A DNA stretch of 64,000 nucleotides from Akkermansiaceae bacterium (lineage in GTDB: Bacteria; Verrucomicrobiota; Verrucomicrobiia; Verrucomicrobiales; Akkermansiaceae): NCBI GenBank assembly GCA_028822935.1, contig JAPKCM010000008.1, positions 25,525 to 89,524 on the forward strand. The letters are read 5' to 3'. The translations under genes were made by a program, and so were the position numbers. The notes beneath the pieces were generated by a model that saw only the letters and a program-made list of their open reading frames with translations, searched no databases and had not been told where the DNA came from. Of this stretch, positions 55,163-63,944 are shown in pieces. Every line of letters starts with the position of its first letter. Position 1 is the first letter of the stretch.

Positions 55163-56725
55163 CTACAAAGCCTTCCAAAAAGCGTCGCTTTGCTCCTTTG
55201 AGGGGACGAGTTCCAGGAGAAGCGGGCCTCCGGTGGTCTCAAGGAGGTCGAAGTCTTCTTCCTGGGTCACTTTGATGTGGTTGATTCCCCACATTTCGGC
55301 CCATTTTGAAAGGTCGGCTTCGTGTGGCTGGACGATGGCGGCGCGTTGTTCGTCGCTCATGCTATCGAGGCGGGGGAGTCGGCCAAAAATGCCGCCGCCG
55401 TTGTTATTGATCACGACAAGGACACGGCCGGACGTCTCAATTTGTGAAAAGAGGGCGGGCGAGGAGAGGTCGTAGAGTGTGGTGAGATCGCCAAAAATTC
55501 CCCAGGCGTCTTCTTCGTCGGTCGTGGCTCCGAGCCAGGTGGAGAGCTGGCCGTCGATGCCATTGGCTCCGCGATTGGCGCGGACGTTGAGGTAGGGGAC
55601 TTCGCGCTGGGCGAAATCATTCCACTCTCGGATGGGGAGGCTGTTTCCTAAAAAGAGACTATCACTGGTGGTGGCGTAGATGGAAAGGGTGCGCACAAGG
55701 CCCGGTTCGCTGTCGGGGTAGGCTTCGAGGAGTTCGTCGATGCGGGAGAGTTCCCTGCGAGCATTCGGGAGGTCGTCGCGGATGTCGCCGACTTCCTGTG
55801 GGTCGCCCAGTCCTCTGAAGACACGACCGACTTCGGCGGCGATGACATCGGATTCGCGCGCGAGTCCCGGGAGTCCGTTTTTGCAGATCGAGAGAACCTC
55901 GATCTTGGGTTGATCTTCGAGGTCACGCCAGAGTCGACTCACGGGAACCTCTCCGAGGCGGAGGACTTTTCCGGGGAGATTTTTTCGTAGAACCGCTTCC
56001 GGAGTAATGAGATTGCCAAGGGCTTCGCGGAGTCCACTGGTGACGTCGGCCACGACGGGGACGGCGAGCTGCTTGAGAAAGTGAAAGGTCTCTTCGCGGT
56101 CGTCTTCATCGAGTCCACCGACCATCACGACGAGGCCTTTAAACACTCCTTTGCTGAGAAAGTGGCGGAGCTTGAGGACATCGAAGGAGCGTCTTTCGGG
56201 GAGAAAAGGTTCGGGTTCTGGGTGCTCAGCGGCGTCTTCAAGCTTCGCTTCTCCCAAGGGAACATTGAGGTGGAGTGGGCCGTGACCTTTCCAATCGGGT
56301 CCTACGTGGGCATAGGCGGTGAAGATGCCATCTTGTTCGATGGCTTGGGGGGCGCCGCTTCCCCGGAAGTCCTCCGGGCGATCGGCGGAGACGATGATGA
56401 GAGGGAGGGAAGAGTAGTGAGCTTCGATGACGGCAGGAAGGCATTCGGCGACGGCGGTGCCACTGGTGGTGACAACGGCGCAGGGAAGGCCGGTGGCCTT
56501 GGTGCGCCCGAGCGCGAAGAAGGCGGCGCTTCGTTCTTCGAAATGATGGAAGGTCCGGAGTTTGGGATGCACGCAGAGATGGCTCACGAGCACGGCGTTT
56601 CGAGCGCCGCCGCAGAGGACAAATTCATCGCAACCCAGGGCGAGGAGTTCGGAGATGACTTCGGCTTCTGTTTTCAAGATGGGGAGAGTGTGCTGGGGAA
56701 GGGGTGGAGGCAAGGCTTGGGACAT
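55163..56725 (-). CDS. menD: SEPHCHC synthase (menaquinone)
   Basis: 520 residues of the thiamine-diphosphate enzyme family with MenD traits: EFVLCGGARNAVLVSHL, HHFEERSAAFFALGRTKATG, VTTSGTAVAECLPAVIEAHYSSLPLIIVSADRP, LFLGNSLPIREWN, RANRGANGIDGQLSTWLGAT and the ThDP motif GDLTTLYDLSS. It condenses isochorismate with 2-oxoglutarate. It is a single gene just upstream of the PhnDCE-type operon (84 bases), on the same strand, with no functional link visible. It complements menB and menA found at 13-16 kb. Confidence 0.95.
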   Translation of the reverse strand: MSQALPPPLPQHTLPILKTEAEVISELLALGCDEFVLCGGARNAVLVSHLCVHPKLRTFHHFEERSAAFFALGRTKATGLPCAVVTTSGTAVAECLPAVIEAHYSSLPLIIVSADRPEDFRGSGAPQAIEQDGIFTAYAHVGPDWKGHGPLHLNVPLGEAKLEDAAEHPEPEPFLPERRSFDVLKLRHFLSKGVFKGLVVMVGGLDEDDREETFHFLKQLAVPVVADVTSGLREALGNLITPEAVLRKNLPGKVLRLGEVPVSRLWRDLEDQPKIEVLSICKNGLPGLARESDVIAAEVGRVFRGLGDPQEVGDIRDDLPNARRELSRIDELLEAYPDSEPGLVRTLSIYATTSDSLFLGNSLPIREWNDFAQREVPYLNVRANRGANGIDGQLSTWLGATTDEEDAWGIFGDLTTLYDLSSPALFSQIETSGRVLVVINNNGGGIFGRLPRLDSMSDEQRAAIVQPHEADLSKWAEMWGINHIKVTQEEDFDLLETTGGPLLLELVPSKEQSDAFWKAL

Positions 56726-56830
56726 CAGGGGGGAGCAGGGCGCTTACACGAGAGAGATTTAAACCGCAGATGGATAGGATTGAAGAGGAAAGATTTGGGT
56801 TTCATCGACACATGAAACGATTTCAATAAA

Positions 56831-56859
56831 AAAGGCCCCGAGCATGTCGGAGCCTTTTG
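56831..56859 (-). terminator. Intrinsic terminator of the secreted repeat-protein gene
   Basis: AAAAGGC-c-CCGA (56831-56842) pairs with TCGG-a-GCCTTTT (56848-56859). On the minus strand it is followed by TTATTG after a T-run. It lies 20 bases beyond the gene's stop. Confidence 0.8.
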
Positions 56860-56878
56860 AAAAAGTGAGAGGATGATT

Positions 56879-58867
56879 CTACTCAGTTTCGATCACCCGG
56901 AAGAAGTAATTTTCCTCATCATATTGGGTGCCGATGGCGGCACGCTCGCCATTTCCTTCGAAGAGTGGACCGAGGTCGTCGAAGTCTTCCAAATCAAACG
57001 AGATTCCAGCTTGATAGAACCGGCCGGCTTGGGTTGGGAATTCGATACCCACACCAGCTTCGATGCCAAAGACGCTGACGACAGTTGACTGTCCATCACC
57101 ACCGGCAGCAGATACGAGCGAGACATCGTCGATGAGGACTTCGCCTTTGGCGTCAGCGCTAGCAACGGCTCCTGTCTTGCCGATGATCTGGATGAGAGCG
57201 GTGACGGCATCGGGATGAGCGACAAGTCCGGTGTGCTTGATCTCGGCCCAAGCGCCAGTTCCTCCGTTGAAAGGAGTGAATCCGATTGCTTCATCGACGA
57301 TGGCCCCTTCTTCATTGAGCCACCGTAAGGCATACTCCTGGACGTAGCTGACTCCACTTGAGATCTGCTTTGCGCGGAACGAAAAATCGTAAGATGCGCC
57401 GGGTTCGATGAAGCCGCCGGCAGCGGAAACATTTTGCTGAATTTCTGAAACATGGGGTGTTGGGGAGGCATCATTCTGCACAGCGAGGCGCACGGAGTTT
57501 GATCCGGAGAAGGCATCGGTATCGATCAATTCGGGAACTTGGCCGGTGGGTGAGAAGCAGACCCATTCCAGGGGGCAGGCGGGATCACCGAAGTCGGTGT
57601 CTTCGAATCCGCCATTGGTGAGAGCCTCACCCGAGGTAGTTGATGATTCGAGGACGCGGTAGAAAGGCGCATTACTTGGATCGAAACCCTGTCCTGCGGT
57701 GCTTCCAGTGAATGCTGGTCCGAGGTTGGTCCAAGTGACCTGATCTGGTGAGCTTTGAGGCTGGAAGAAGTTGCTGGCGCTGCTGCCGCCATTCCAGCGG
57801 AAGAGTCTTCCGAAGACGAGCTGGGTTCCGGAAGAACTGGCTGTGGGCGGCGCGGGTGTGGTGCCTTCACCGACGGTGATGTTGTCAAATCCAACGGACG
57901 ATCCAGCGATGCCGAGAGGAACTATCTTCACATGGGTCGCTCCGGCGGGAACGGTGACTTCGAAGGAGTAGGTTTCCCAAGTCGAACCATCTCCGATGAG
58001 GTCGGGGTAAAGGTTTCCAGTGTTACTAACGAGATCTCCTCCATTGAAAAACTCAAGTCGAAGTCCGCCGATACCGCTGCCGGCAAAGATCTTCATGTCC
58101 TGCTTGAAGTCGACGGTGTCTCCTGCGGTAAGATCTAGCGAGGCAATGGCGATGGGAGCGCCGCCATTGGCAGCCCAGAATCCCGTGCCCGCAGTTGGAG
58201 GACCACTGTTGATGCGGCCGTGGCCAGCGGGGTTTCCGCCGGTGCCGGGATACTCAAAGGTGATATCGGTTCCTTCCTGAAACCAGCTGGAGCCGCCGTT
58301 TTCAAAGTCGCCATTGGGGACGAGGGGGGCTTCGCCTCCGGTGGTATTATAGCTGATGTTATCGAAACCGACCAAGGAGTCGGCTCCCCAAAGGGGGACT
58401 AGTTTAAAGCCATCGACGCCCAGAGGAATTGCGATTTCAAAGGTGTAGGTTTCCCAAGTCGAGCCATCGCCGATGAGGTCGGGGAATATCTCTCCGCTTG
58501 AGCCGGTGTTTGCTCCTGCGGTGGTGAAGTCGAGCTTGAGGCCGCCGATGGTGGACCCTGAGAGGAGTTTCATGTCTTGGGAGAAATTGTAAGACTTTCC
58601 AGCTTCGAGTCCGAGGGAATCGAGGCTGATGGGATTGCCGTCATTTCCGACCCAGATGCCGAAGCCGCCGGAGGCCTGTTGATCGACGACGCCGAAGCCA
58701 CCGGTATTTCCGTCGGTAGTTGGATAGCTGAAGGCGAAGGTGCCGGCTCCTCCGGAGACTTCCTCCCAAGAGGTGTTGCCGTTTTCGAAATCACCATTTG
58801 GGAAGAGTTCAGCCAGACAAGGCTGCCAAAGAAGGCCTAGAGTGAGGGATGTTTTTAAGAGGTTCAT
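56879..58867 (-). CDS. Secreted protein with repeated carbohydrate-binding-like domains
   Basis: About 662 residues from the ATG at 58867 (signal peptide MNLLKTSLTLGLLWQPCLA). Two homologous domains of ~150 residues follow: LFPNGDFENGNTSW to GFDNI and LVPNGDFENGGSSW to GFDNI. Both share GDGSTWETYxFEVxxP near their ends. A third, more distant, domain starts LTNGGFEDTDFG and ends VLIDDVSLVS, and a C-terminal tail follows (FFRVIETE). The NGDFE/xFDNI layout is that of jelly-roll modules of the CBM4/9 type. No catalytic domain is seen, so a surface or cell-wall binding role is the likely reading. It shares its tail type with the partial gene at 63.9 kb. Confidence 0.82.
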   Translation of the reverse strand: MNLLKTSLTLGLLWQPCLAELFPNGDFENGNTSWEEVSGGAGTFAFSYPTTDGNTGGFGVVDQQASGGFGIWVGNDGNPISLDSLGLEAGKSYNFSQDMKLLSGSTIGGLKLDFTTAGANTGSSGEIFPDLIGDGSTWETYTFEIAIPLGVDGFKLVPLWGADSLVGFDNISYNTTGGEAPLVPNGDFENGGSSWFQEGTDITFEYPGTGGNPAGHGRINSGPPTAGTGFWAANGGAPIAIASLDLTAGDTVDFKQDMKIFAGSGIGGLRLEFFNGGDLVSNTGNLYPDLIGDGSTWETYSFEVTVPAGATHVKIVPLGIAGSSVGFDNITVGEGTTPAPPTASSSGTQLVFGRLFRWNGGSSASNFFQPQSSPDQVTWTNLGPAFTGSTAGQGFDPSNAPFYRVLESSTTSGEALTNGGFEDTDFGDPACPLEWVCFSPTGQVPELIDTDAFSGSNSVRLAVQNDASPTPHVSEIQQNVSAAGGFIEPGASYDFSFRAKQISSGVSYVQEYALRWLNEEGAIVDEAIGFTPFNGGTGAWAEIKHTGLVAHPDAVTALIQIIGKTGAVASADAKGEVLIDDVSLVSAAGGDGQSTVVSVFGIEAGVGIEFPTQAGRFYQAGISFDLEDFDDLGPLFEGNGERAAIGTQYDEENYFFRVIETE

Positions 58868-59213
58868 CGGTCGACTTCTTGTTAAGTCGCCAGACAATCG
58901 CGATAAATGGGAATTCCGCAAGCGATAATTGCATTAAATTACATGAATATTACAAGCGTGAAACGGCTCAGTGGTTTAGAGATGAGGTTGGTCTTCCGTG
59001 GGGAGATTAGGCGGGACGCCTAACCTCCTTTTTCTCAACGAGGGCCACCATTTCGTGCATGGTGGAGACTGTCGCGAAGCAGCGAGGGCCCGGAGCAACG
59101 ACCCGCTTTCTTAAGCGGCATCCCGCTTATCGGAAGTCGATGAGTTCGATATCGAAGATCAATTCTCCTTAGAAATGCGAGGTAGGTCGAGAGGATAGTC
59201 CGCTTGCTTTTTG
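58868..59213. other. Intergenic region holding gene scraps
   Basis: 346 bases with no complete gene. On the minus strand, 59127-59168 reads GELIFDIELIDFR-stop, the C-terminus of an FKBP-type peptidyl-prolyl isomerase. At about 59007-59075 the minus strand reads TVSTMHEMVALVEKKE, which resembles the tail of the neighbouring 1480-aa protein (FTVHEMASLLDYMEALVKK). A short stem GATTAGGC/GCCTAACC lies at about 59005-59024. Confidence 0.5.
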
Positions 59214-62200
59214 CTACTTCTTTTTCTTCTTTACGAGGGCTTCCATGTAATCGAGGAGGCTGGCCATTTCGTGCACGGTGAACCCCGCCATGAGGCCGGG
59301 AGGCATGAGAGAAGTGGGGAGGGTGGAGCGGGATTTGATGTCGGCCTTTTTAAAGGTGTGCTCGGCGCTCGTGATGTCGCGGAGGGAAACGGTGTCGCCG
59401 GACTTATCGGTGACGAAGCCAATGATGGCTTTGTCGTCTTTGAGATTGAAGAGGTTGGTGGCGAAGCCTTGTGCGATTGTTTTGTTGGGGTCGAGGATGG
59501 ATTCGGCGAGCTCGTTGCGACGGTAAGTCTCGGCGATGTTGCCAAGGTAGGGGCCTTTCTGCGCTTCGTCTTGGGAGACGGTGTGGCAGGCGTTGCAAGT
59601 GGCGCGGGTAAAGATGGCCTGACCGAGAGCTGCGTCGCCCTTGTGCTTGGTAACAGCGGCGATGGCTTGGTCCTGTTTGAGGGTGGCAATCTTGGGCGTC
59701 TTGTCCTTGCCTGGAGCCTGGATCTTAAGGCGTCCGGCGGCGGCTTTGGCTGCTTTGGCGATGGCTGGGTCTGGGTCGCTTAGGGCGATTGCGATGCGCT
59801 CGTTGATGACGGGGTTCCGCAGCTCGGTCGCGGCCTTGATGAGGGCGAGTTTTTGCGCGGGGTCGGACCAAGCGTGGCCGATTGCTTTGAGTGACATCTC
59901 GCGGGACTCGGGGGAGCCGCCTTTTCGTGAGGCGAGTTGGAGGACGGCCATGGAGGCCCAGTGGCCTTCGGGAGTGGTCGGCTTCTCGGCGGCGAGTTTT
60001 TCGAGAACGAGGTGGTGGTTCTCGAGTTTGGGTGCGTTGAGGAAATAACCACGGGCGGCACTTTGGTCCTTGCCAAAGCCTTTGGCCTTAGCGAGAGAGA
60101 CGAGAGCTTGAATGGCCGCGGGGAGAGCTTCCTGATTGTCAGAATTTGCGAGGATTTTGATCGAGTCAGCGAGCGCTCCGGGAGCGGTTTTGGGATTACG
60201 GGCTCCCTTGATCACGAGCGGAAGTGCGCTTGCGGGGGTGTCATCGACTGCCGCGATCTGAGCAATGGCGGCTGGGATGAGCGAGTCGTCTTTAGCTGCA
60301 AGCTCGATGATCTTGGTGAGTGCCTCGTTATCCTGAATGCGGTTTTTATTGAGCTTGGTGACGATGAAGGCGGCTTCCTCGGGAGGGGCGTCATTAAGGA
60401 CGGCTTTGAGGGCGGTGAGGATGCGCTTTGACTGCTCCCATGTTTCCGGCTGGTAGTAGGGGCCGCGGGTGTCGGGGCGGGTGCCCCAAGAGGCTCCGTC
60501 CCATTCACCTTCTTTTTGGTAAAGGCGGGCGAGGGTGGAGAGGAGAGGACGACGTTTGGCGAGGTCCTTTTGGGTTTTGAGGCGTGCGAGGAGGCCGTCG
60601 ACGACTTCCATTTTGTGCATGCGCATGAGGGCCCAAGCTGCGGCTTTTCGGGTGTCGATGTTGTATGAATCGATCTGGGAGAAAGCGGCTTCGTGCGCTG
60701 ACATTTTTGCCAGGGCGCGGTAGGCGGTGTGGCGGATGACGGGGTCGAGAGAGGAAAGGTGGTCGGCTACGGCTCCTGCGATGTCAGTTCTGTTTTGTCT
60801 GGCTGCTGCGATGAGAGCTTCCCGATTTCTAACAACGTCTTTCACTTCTAGGCCCCAAGTAAAGAACTCGTGATTAAGTGGAGTAGATTGCCCTTTCGTC
60901 AGTAAATCTTGTCCCATGTCTCCTAGAACTCTGGTGAAGAAGGGAGCCATGTCATTCGATTTTTCTAACTCCTCGAGGATGAGGTTGACGATTCGGGCAC
61001 TATTTTTACTTTCTATACCCCGCTGCGCTACGGTGAAAAGGGCAGCGATTCTGGCTTCGAGAGAAAGAGATTTATCTGCTGCAAGTGTAAGTAGTTGTTG
61101 GTTGGTAGATTTAGTTTCAGTTCTTCTTAGAAGGGTCCTCTGGATTGCGAGTCGGCGGATGTGGGAGGGTGAGTTGATAGCCGTCACGAGTTCCTCGTTA
61201 CTCATTTTTTCGAAGTCTGGGAGGGGCTCTGGAGTGTAACCCTTCGGAGTAACACGGACGATGTAGCCTTGGTCGGGGCCGGCCCAGTTGAAGGTGGCGG
61301 GGCCTTTCCAGGCGGCTTGGTAGACGGCGGACATACCATCGACGTCGGCGTCGGTGGGGCGGGTGACTTTGATGAAATTTTGGGGCGGGGCGGTTTCCTT
61401 GAAGGTCGCTCCTTCGGGTTCGACGCTGTGACGGAAAAGGCCGGTTTTGCCCCAGTCGCAGGTGAAGGGGGCGTTGTTCCACTCGGCGGGGAAGCCGGGC
61501 TCGGCGATGTAAACGCCACCGCAGCCGGAGCCGCCGCCGTAGTCGGCGAGGGGGTGAATGTGTTCTTTTTCGAAATTCTTGTAGAGGCGGGGGTAGCCGT
61601 GATCGGAGAGGCCGGTAAAGTGGTGGAGGCGGACGTCCCAGCCGCCGCCGTCGTTCGTGTTATCACGGGCGAACATGTCGAGAGTGGGTGACATGGGGGT
61701 GGCGAGGATGTTGCGGGTGCCGGTGGAGAAGATCTCGAGTCCGGAGCCATCGGGTCGGAAGCGGATGACGCCTCCGCCCCGGTGTTGCAGGGTGCGGCCG
61801 TCGGTGCCGGTCGCTTTCATGAAGCCGAAGTCTCCGCCAGCGATGTAAATCCAGCCGTCGATGCCAAGTTCGAGTCCGTTGGTGGTGTGGTCGGCCGGGC
61901 GGTCTTTGAAGCCGAAGGCGATGTCGGAGATGAGGCGCCTGGAGGACTCGGCGACACCATCGTGATCGCGGTCAAAGAAGACGGAGATGTGAGGCGGGTG
62001 GAGGAGGTAAAGGCGGTCGTGATCCCAGATGAGGCCGCGGGGGGAGTCGATGTTGCTGACGAACTCGGTGACTTGGTCGGCGCGGCCGTCTTGGTCAGTG
62101 TCGCGGAGGCGGAGGACGCGGCCACGATTGGGCTGGCGGCCGAGGGAGCCGTTGCCATCGGAGGAAACGTAGAGGTCACCCCCGGGAGAGGCAGCAACGT

Positions 62201-63656
62201 AGACGGGGTAGTTGGCGGATTGCCAGGAGGCGAAGAGGGTCTTTTCGAAGCCTTCGGGGATGGTGGTGTCCTTGAGGATGGTGGCTTCTTCGGCGGGGGT
62301 GAGAGAGGGGATGAAGGGCTTGATGTTGCCTTCTTTTTCGAAGCCTTTGCCAAGGGCTGTTTTTTTCAGAGTGGCTTTATCGAGAGTGGGGAAGAGTTTG
62401 AGGGGTCCTTTTTCGCCGGTGAGTTTAATCTCCCAGAAGCCGGGCCAAAGTCCGTGTTGTTGCTTGAGGACGGTGACGCGAAGGAACTTCGTTTTTTCGG
62501 CGCGGAAGGTGTCCTTGGTGTCGGTCTGGCGGGTGTTGGCGGAGCCGTCGTGCGCGATGGTCCAGGATTTGCCGTCGAGGGAGGTTTCAATTTTGTATTG
62601 ATACCACTGGTCCCGTTTTTCCCAGGCGATCTCGGCCGAGGTGACGGTGGTGGGCTTTTTGAATTCGAGCTGAAGCCAGTTGGGCATGGCGGAGCCGTTG
62701 CCGGTCCAGCGAGTTTTGAGGTCTCCATCGATGGCTTTCCAGGGGAAGTGGCCGGCGTCGGTTTGGACGTTCTTGGCGGTGATCTTGACTGCGGTGGCGT
62801 CCTTGGGCGGATTTGCGAAAAGAGAATCCAACTTTGCGGCCTCTTTTTTCACTTCTTTGATGAGATTCGAACCGGTGTAGGGAGTGAGGTAGTGGTCGTT
62901 GAGCTTGCCGCAGGACCAGAGGAGGCCGCGGGTGATGAGGTCGAGGTAGCGTGGGTCTTCGACGGTATAGTTGTTGTGACCGATGGTGGTGGAAAAAGAG
63001 GGAGCGCCTTGCTTGGTGTTGACCCAGGCGACGATGGCGGAACGCTGCTTCCCATTGACGTCCTGATGGCCGAGGGCGAGGGGCTCGGCGTCGAAGACTT
63101 GTGCGTTGTTGTAGAGTTCTTCCTTTTTAGTGACCCAGTCGGTGAGGGGCTTGGTGATGGGATGGTCGGGATTGGTGAACTCGATGGAGACGGGTTCCTG
63201 AGGGCCGTGCCCGGTCGAGTGAAGGCCGAGGTGCTTGGCCCATTGATCGGTGCCATTTCTGAACGAGTGGATGGCGCAGTGAAGGTGGACGGCGGGGATG
63301 GTCTTATGGACGGTGAGGATGTTCTTCATCGCGGTGAGATCCTTGTTCGAGGCGGCGCATTCGTCGTGAATGATCACGTCGTATCCCTTGGCCCAATCGG
63401 GGTTGTCATAAAGCGGCAGCGGGGGATTGGTGCTGCGGTCGTTTGTCCAGATGACATCAACGCGGACGTTGGAGCGCTCCTGGATGCCCTTGTAGAGGAT
63501 CTCATGCTGCACCTTGTAGTCGTGGCAGCAACCTCCTGCGATTAGGAGGGCTTTGAGGGGAAGGGGCTCTTCAACTGCCTTGGGTTCCGCCTTGAGGAAG
63601 AGGAGCGGGGTGAAGAGGATCAGTGAAAGGGGGGCAAAGATGCGAAGAGAGTTCAT
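59214..63656 (-). CDS. Giant ThuA / discoidin / propeller / HEAT / cytochrome c protein
   Basis: 1480 residues with a signal peptide (MNSLRIFAPLSLILFTPLLFLKAEP). In order: a ThuA-like domain (about 30-270; KALLIAGGCCHDYKVQHEILY, HLHCAIHSFRNG, SFSTTIGHNNYTVEDPRYLDLITRGLLWSCGKL); a discoidin-type F5/8C domain (about 300-430, TRWTGNGSAMPNWLQLEF); a beta-propeller of the PVC dehydrogenase type (about 470-830, LYVSSDGNGSLGRQPNRGRVLRLRDTDQDGRAD); HEAT repeats (about 850-1330); and a C-terminal cytochrome c with CNACH and a Met ligand (LMPPGLM). Likely a periplasmic sugar-oxidising redox protein. The upstream hairpin ends only 10 bases before the start codon. Confidence 0.92.
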   Translation of the reverse strand: MNSLRIFAPLSLILFTPLLFLKAEPKAVEEPLPLKALLIAGGCCHDYKVQHEILYKGIQERSNVRVDVIWTNDRSTNPPLPLYDNPDWAKGYDVIIHDECAASNKDLTAMKNILTVHKTIPAVHLHCAIHSFRNGTDQWAKHLGLHSTGHGPQEPVSIEFTNPDHPITKPLTDWVTKKEELYNNAQVFDAEPLALGHQDVNGKQRSAIVAWVNTKQGAPSFSTTIGHNNYTVEDPRYLDLITRGLLWSCGKLNDHYLTPYTGSNLIKEVKKEAAKLDSLFANPPKDATAVKITAKNVQTDAGHFPWKAIDGDLKTRWTGNGSAMPNWLQLEFKKPTTVTSAEIAWEKRDQWYQYKIETSLDGKSWTIAHDGSANTRQTDTKDTFRAEKTKFLRVTVLKQQHGLWPGFWEIKLTGEKGPLKLFPTLDKATLKKTALGKGFEKEGNIKPFIPSLTPAEEATILKDTTIPEGFEKTLFASWQSANYPVYVAASPGGDLYVSSDGNGSLGRQPNRGRVLRLRDTDQDGRADQVTEFVSNIDSPRGLIWDHDRLYLLHPPHISVFFDRDHDGVAESSRRLISDIAFGFKDRPADHTTNGLELGIDGWIYIAGGDFGFMKATGTDGRTLQHRGGGVIRFRPDGSGLEIFSTGTRNILATPMSPTLDMFARDNTNDGGGWDVRLHHFTGLSDHGYPRLYKNFEKEHIHPLADYGGGSGCGGVYIAEPGFPAEWNNAPFTCDWGKTGLFRHSVEPEGATFKETAPPQNFIKVTRPTDADVDGMSAVYQAAWKGPATFNWAGPDQGYIVRVTPKGYTPEPLPDFEKMSNEELVTAINSPSHIRRLAIQRTLLRRTETKSTNQQLLTLAADKSLSLEARIAALFTVAQRGIESKNSARIVNLILEELEKSNDMAPFFTRVLGDMGQDLLTKGQSTPLNHEFFTWGLEVKDVVRNREALIAAARQNRTDIAGAVADHLSSLDPVIRHTAYRALAKMSAHEAAFSQIDSYNIDTRKAAAWALMRMHKMEVVDGLLARLKTQKDLAKRRPLLSTLARLYQKEGEWDGASWGTRPDTRGPYYQPETWEQSKRILTALKAVLNDAPPEEAAFIVTKLNKNRIQDNEALTKIIELAAKDDSLIPAAIAQIAAVDDTPASALPLVIKGARNPKTAPGALADSIKILANSDNQEALPAAIQALVSLAKAKGFGKDQSAARGYFLNAPKLENHHLVLEKLAAEKPTTPEGHWASMAVLQLASRKGGSPESREMSLKAIGHAWSDPAQKLALIKAATELRNPVINERIAIALSDPDPAIAKAAKAAAGRLKIQAPGKDKTPKIATLKQDQAIAAVTKHKGDAALGQAIFTRATCNACHTVSQDEAQKGPYLGNIAETYRRNELAESILDPNKTIAQGFATNLFNLKDDKAIIGFVTDKSGDTVSLRDITSAEHTFKKADIKSRSTLPTSLMPPGLMAGFTVHEMASLLDYMEALVKKKKK

Positions 63657-63666
63657 CGGTAAGCAA

Positions 63667-63696
63667 AAAGATTCGTGCCAGATGGCACGAATCTTT
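63667..63696 (-). terminator. Strong hairpin just upstream of the 1480-aa gene
   Basis: AAAGATTCGTGCC (63667-63679) and GGCACGAATCTTT (63684-63696) form a perfect 13-bp stem with a 4-base loop. On the minus strand a T-run follows (TTTTTGCTTACC). It would terminate the transcript of the upstream secreted-protein genes. It leaves just 10 bases before the next start codon. Confidence 0.75.
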
Positions 63697-63731
63697 CAAG
63701 AGAGATCGAGTCTCCGGTAATTTTTAGGGGA

Positions 63732-63908
63732 CTATTTTGGGCTGCCGCCGGAGCTGGTTTGGTTGAAGCCGTTGCCAGAACTGTCTTGGGCGGCGGTGAC
63801 ATCGCTTCCGACGGTTCCTTCTTCCAGACGCCAGTGGGCGGTCGTGGTGGCAGGGAGCACTGGAGTAAGAGCCAGTGTCATCAGATTAATTTGGGATATA
63901 ATCTTCAT
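63732..63908 (-). pseudogene. Truncated LamG-like secreted protein
   Basis: 58 residues: signal peptide MKIISQINLMTLALTPVLPATTT, then AHWRLEEGTVGSDVTAAQDSSGNGF, the standard opening of a LamG/concanavalin-like secreted protein, then a TAG at 63732. No later LamG strands follow in any frame before the hairpin at 63667-63696. It looks like the 5' end of a longer gene that was cut off. Confidence 0.6.
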
Positions 63909-63944
63909 TGGAGATAATTTGAAATTTTGGGAAAAGTTAACGGA

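Noticed and set aside
61782..63545. Long plus-strand open frame opposite the 1480-aa gene
   Set aside because: Antisense shadow of a strong gene; low-complexity Gly/Val/Glu protein with no motif.
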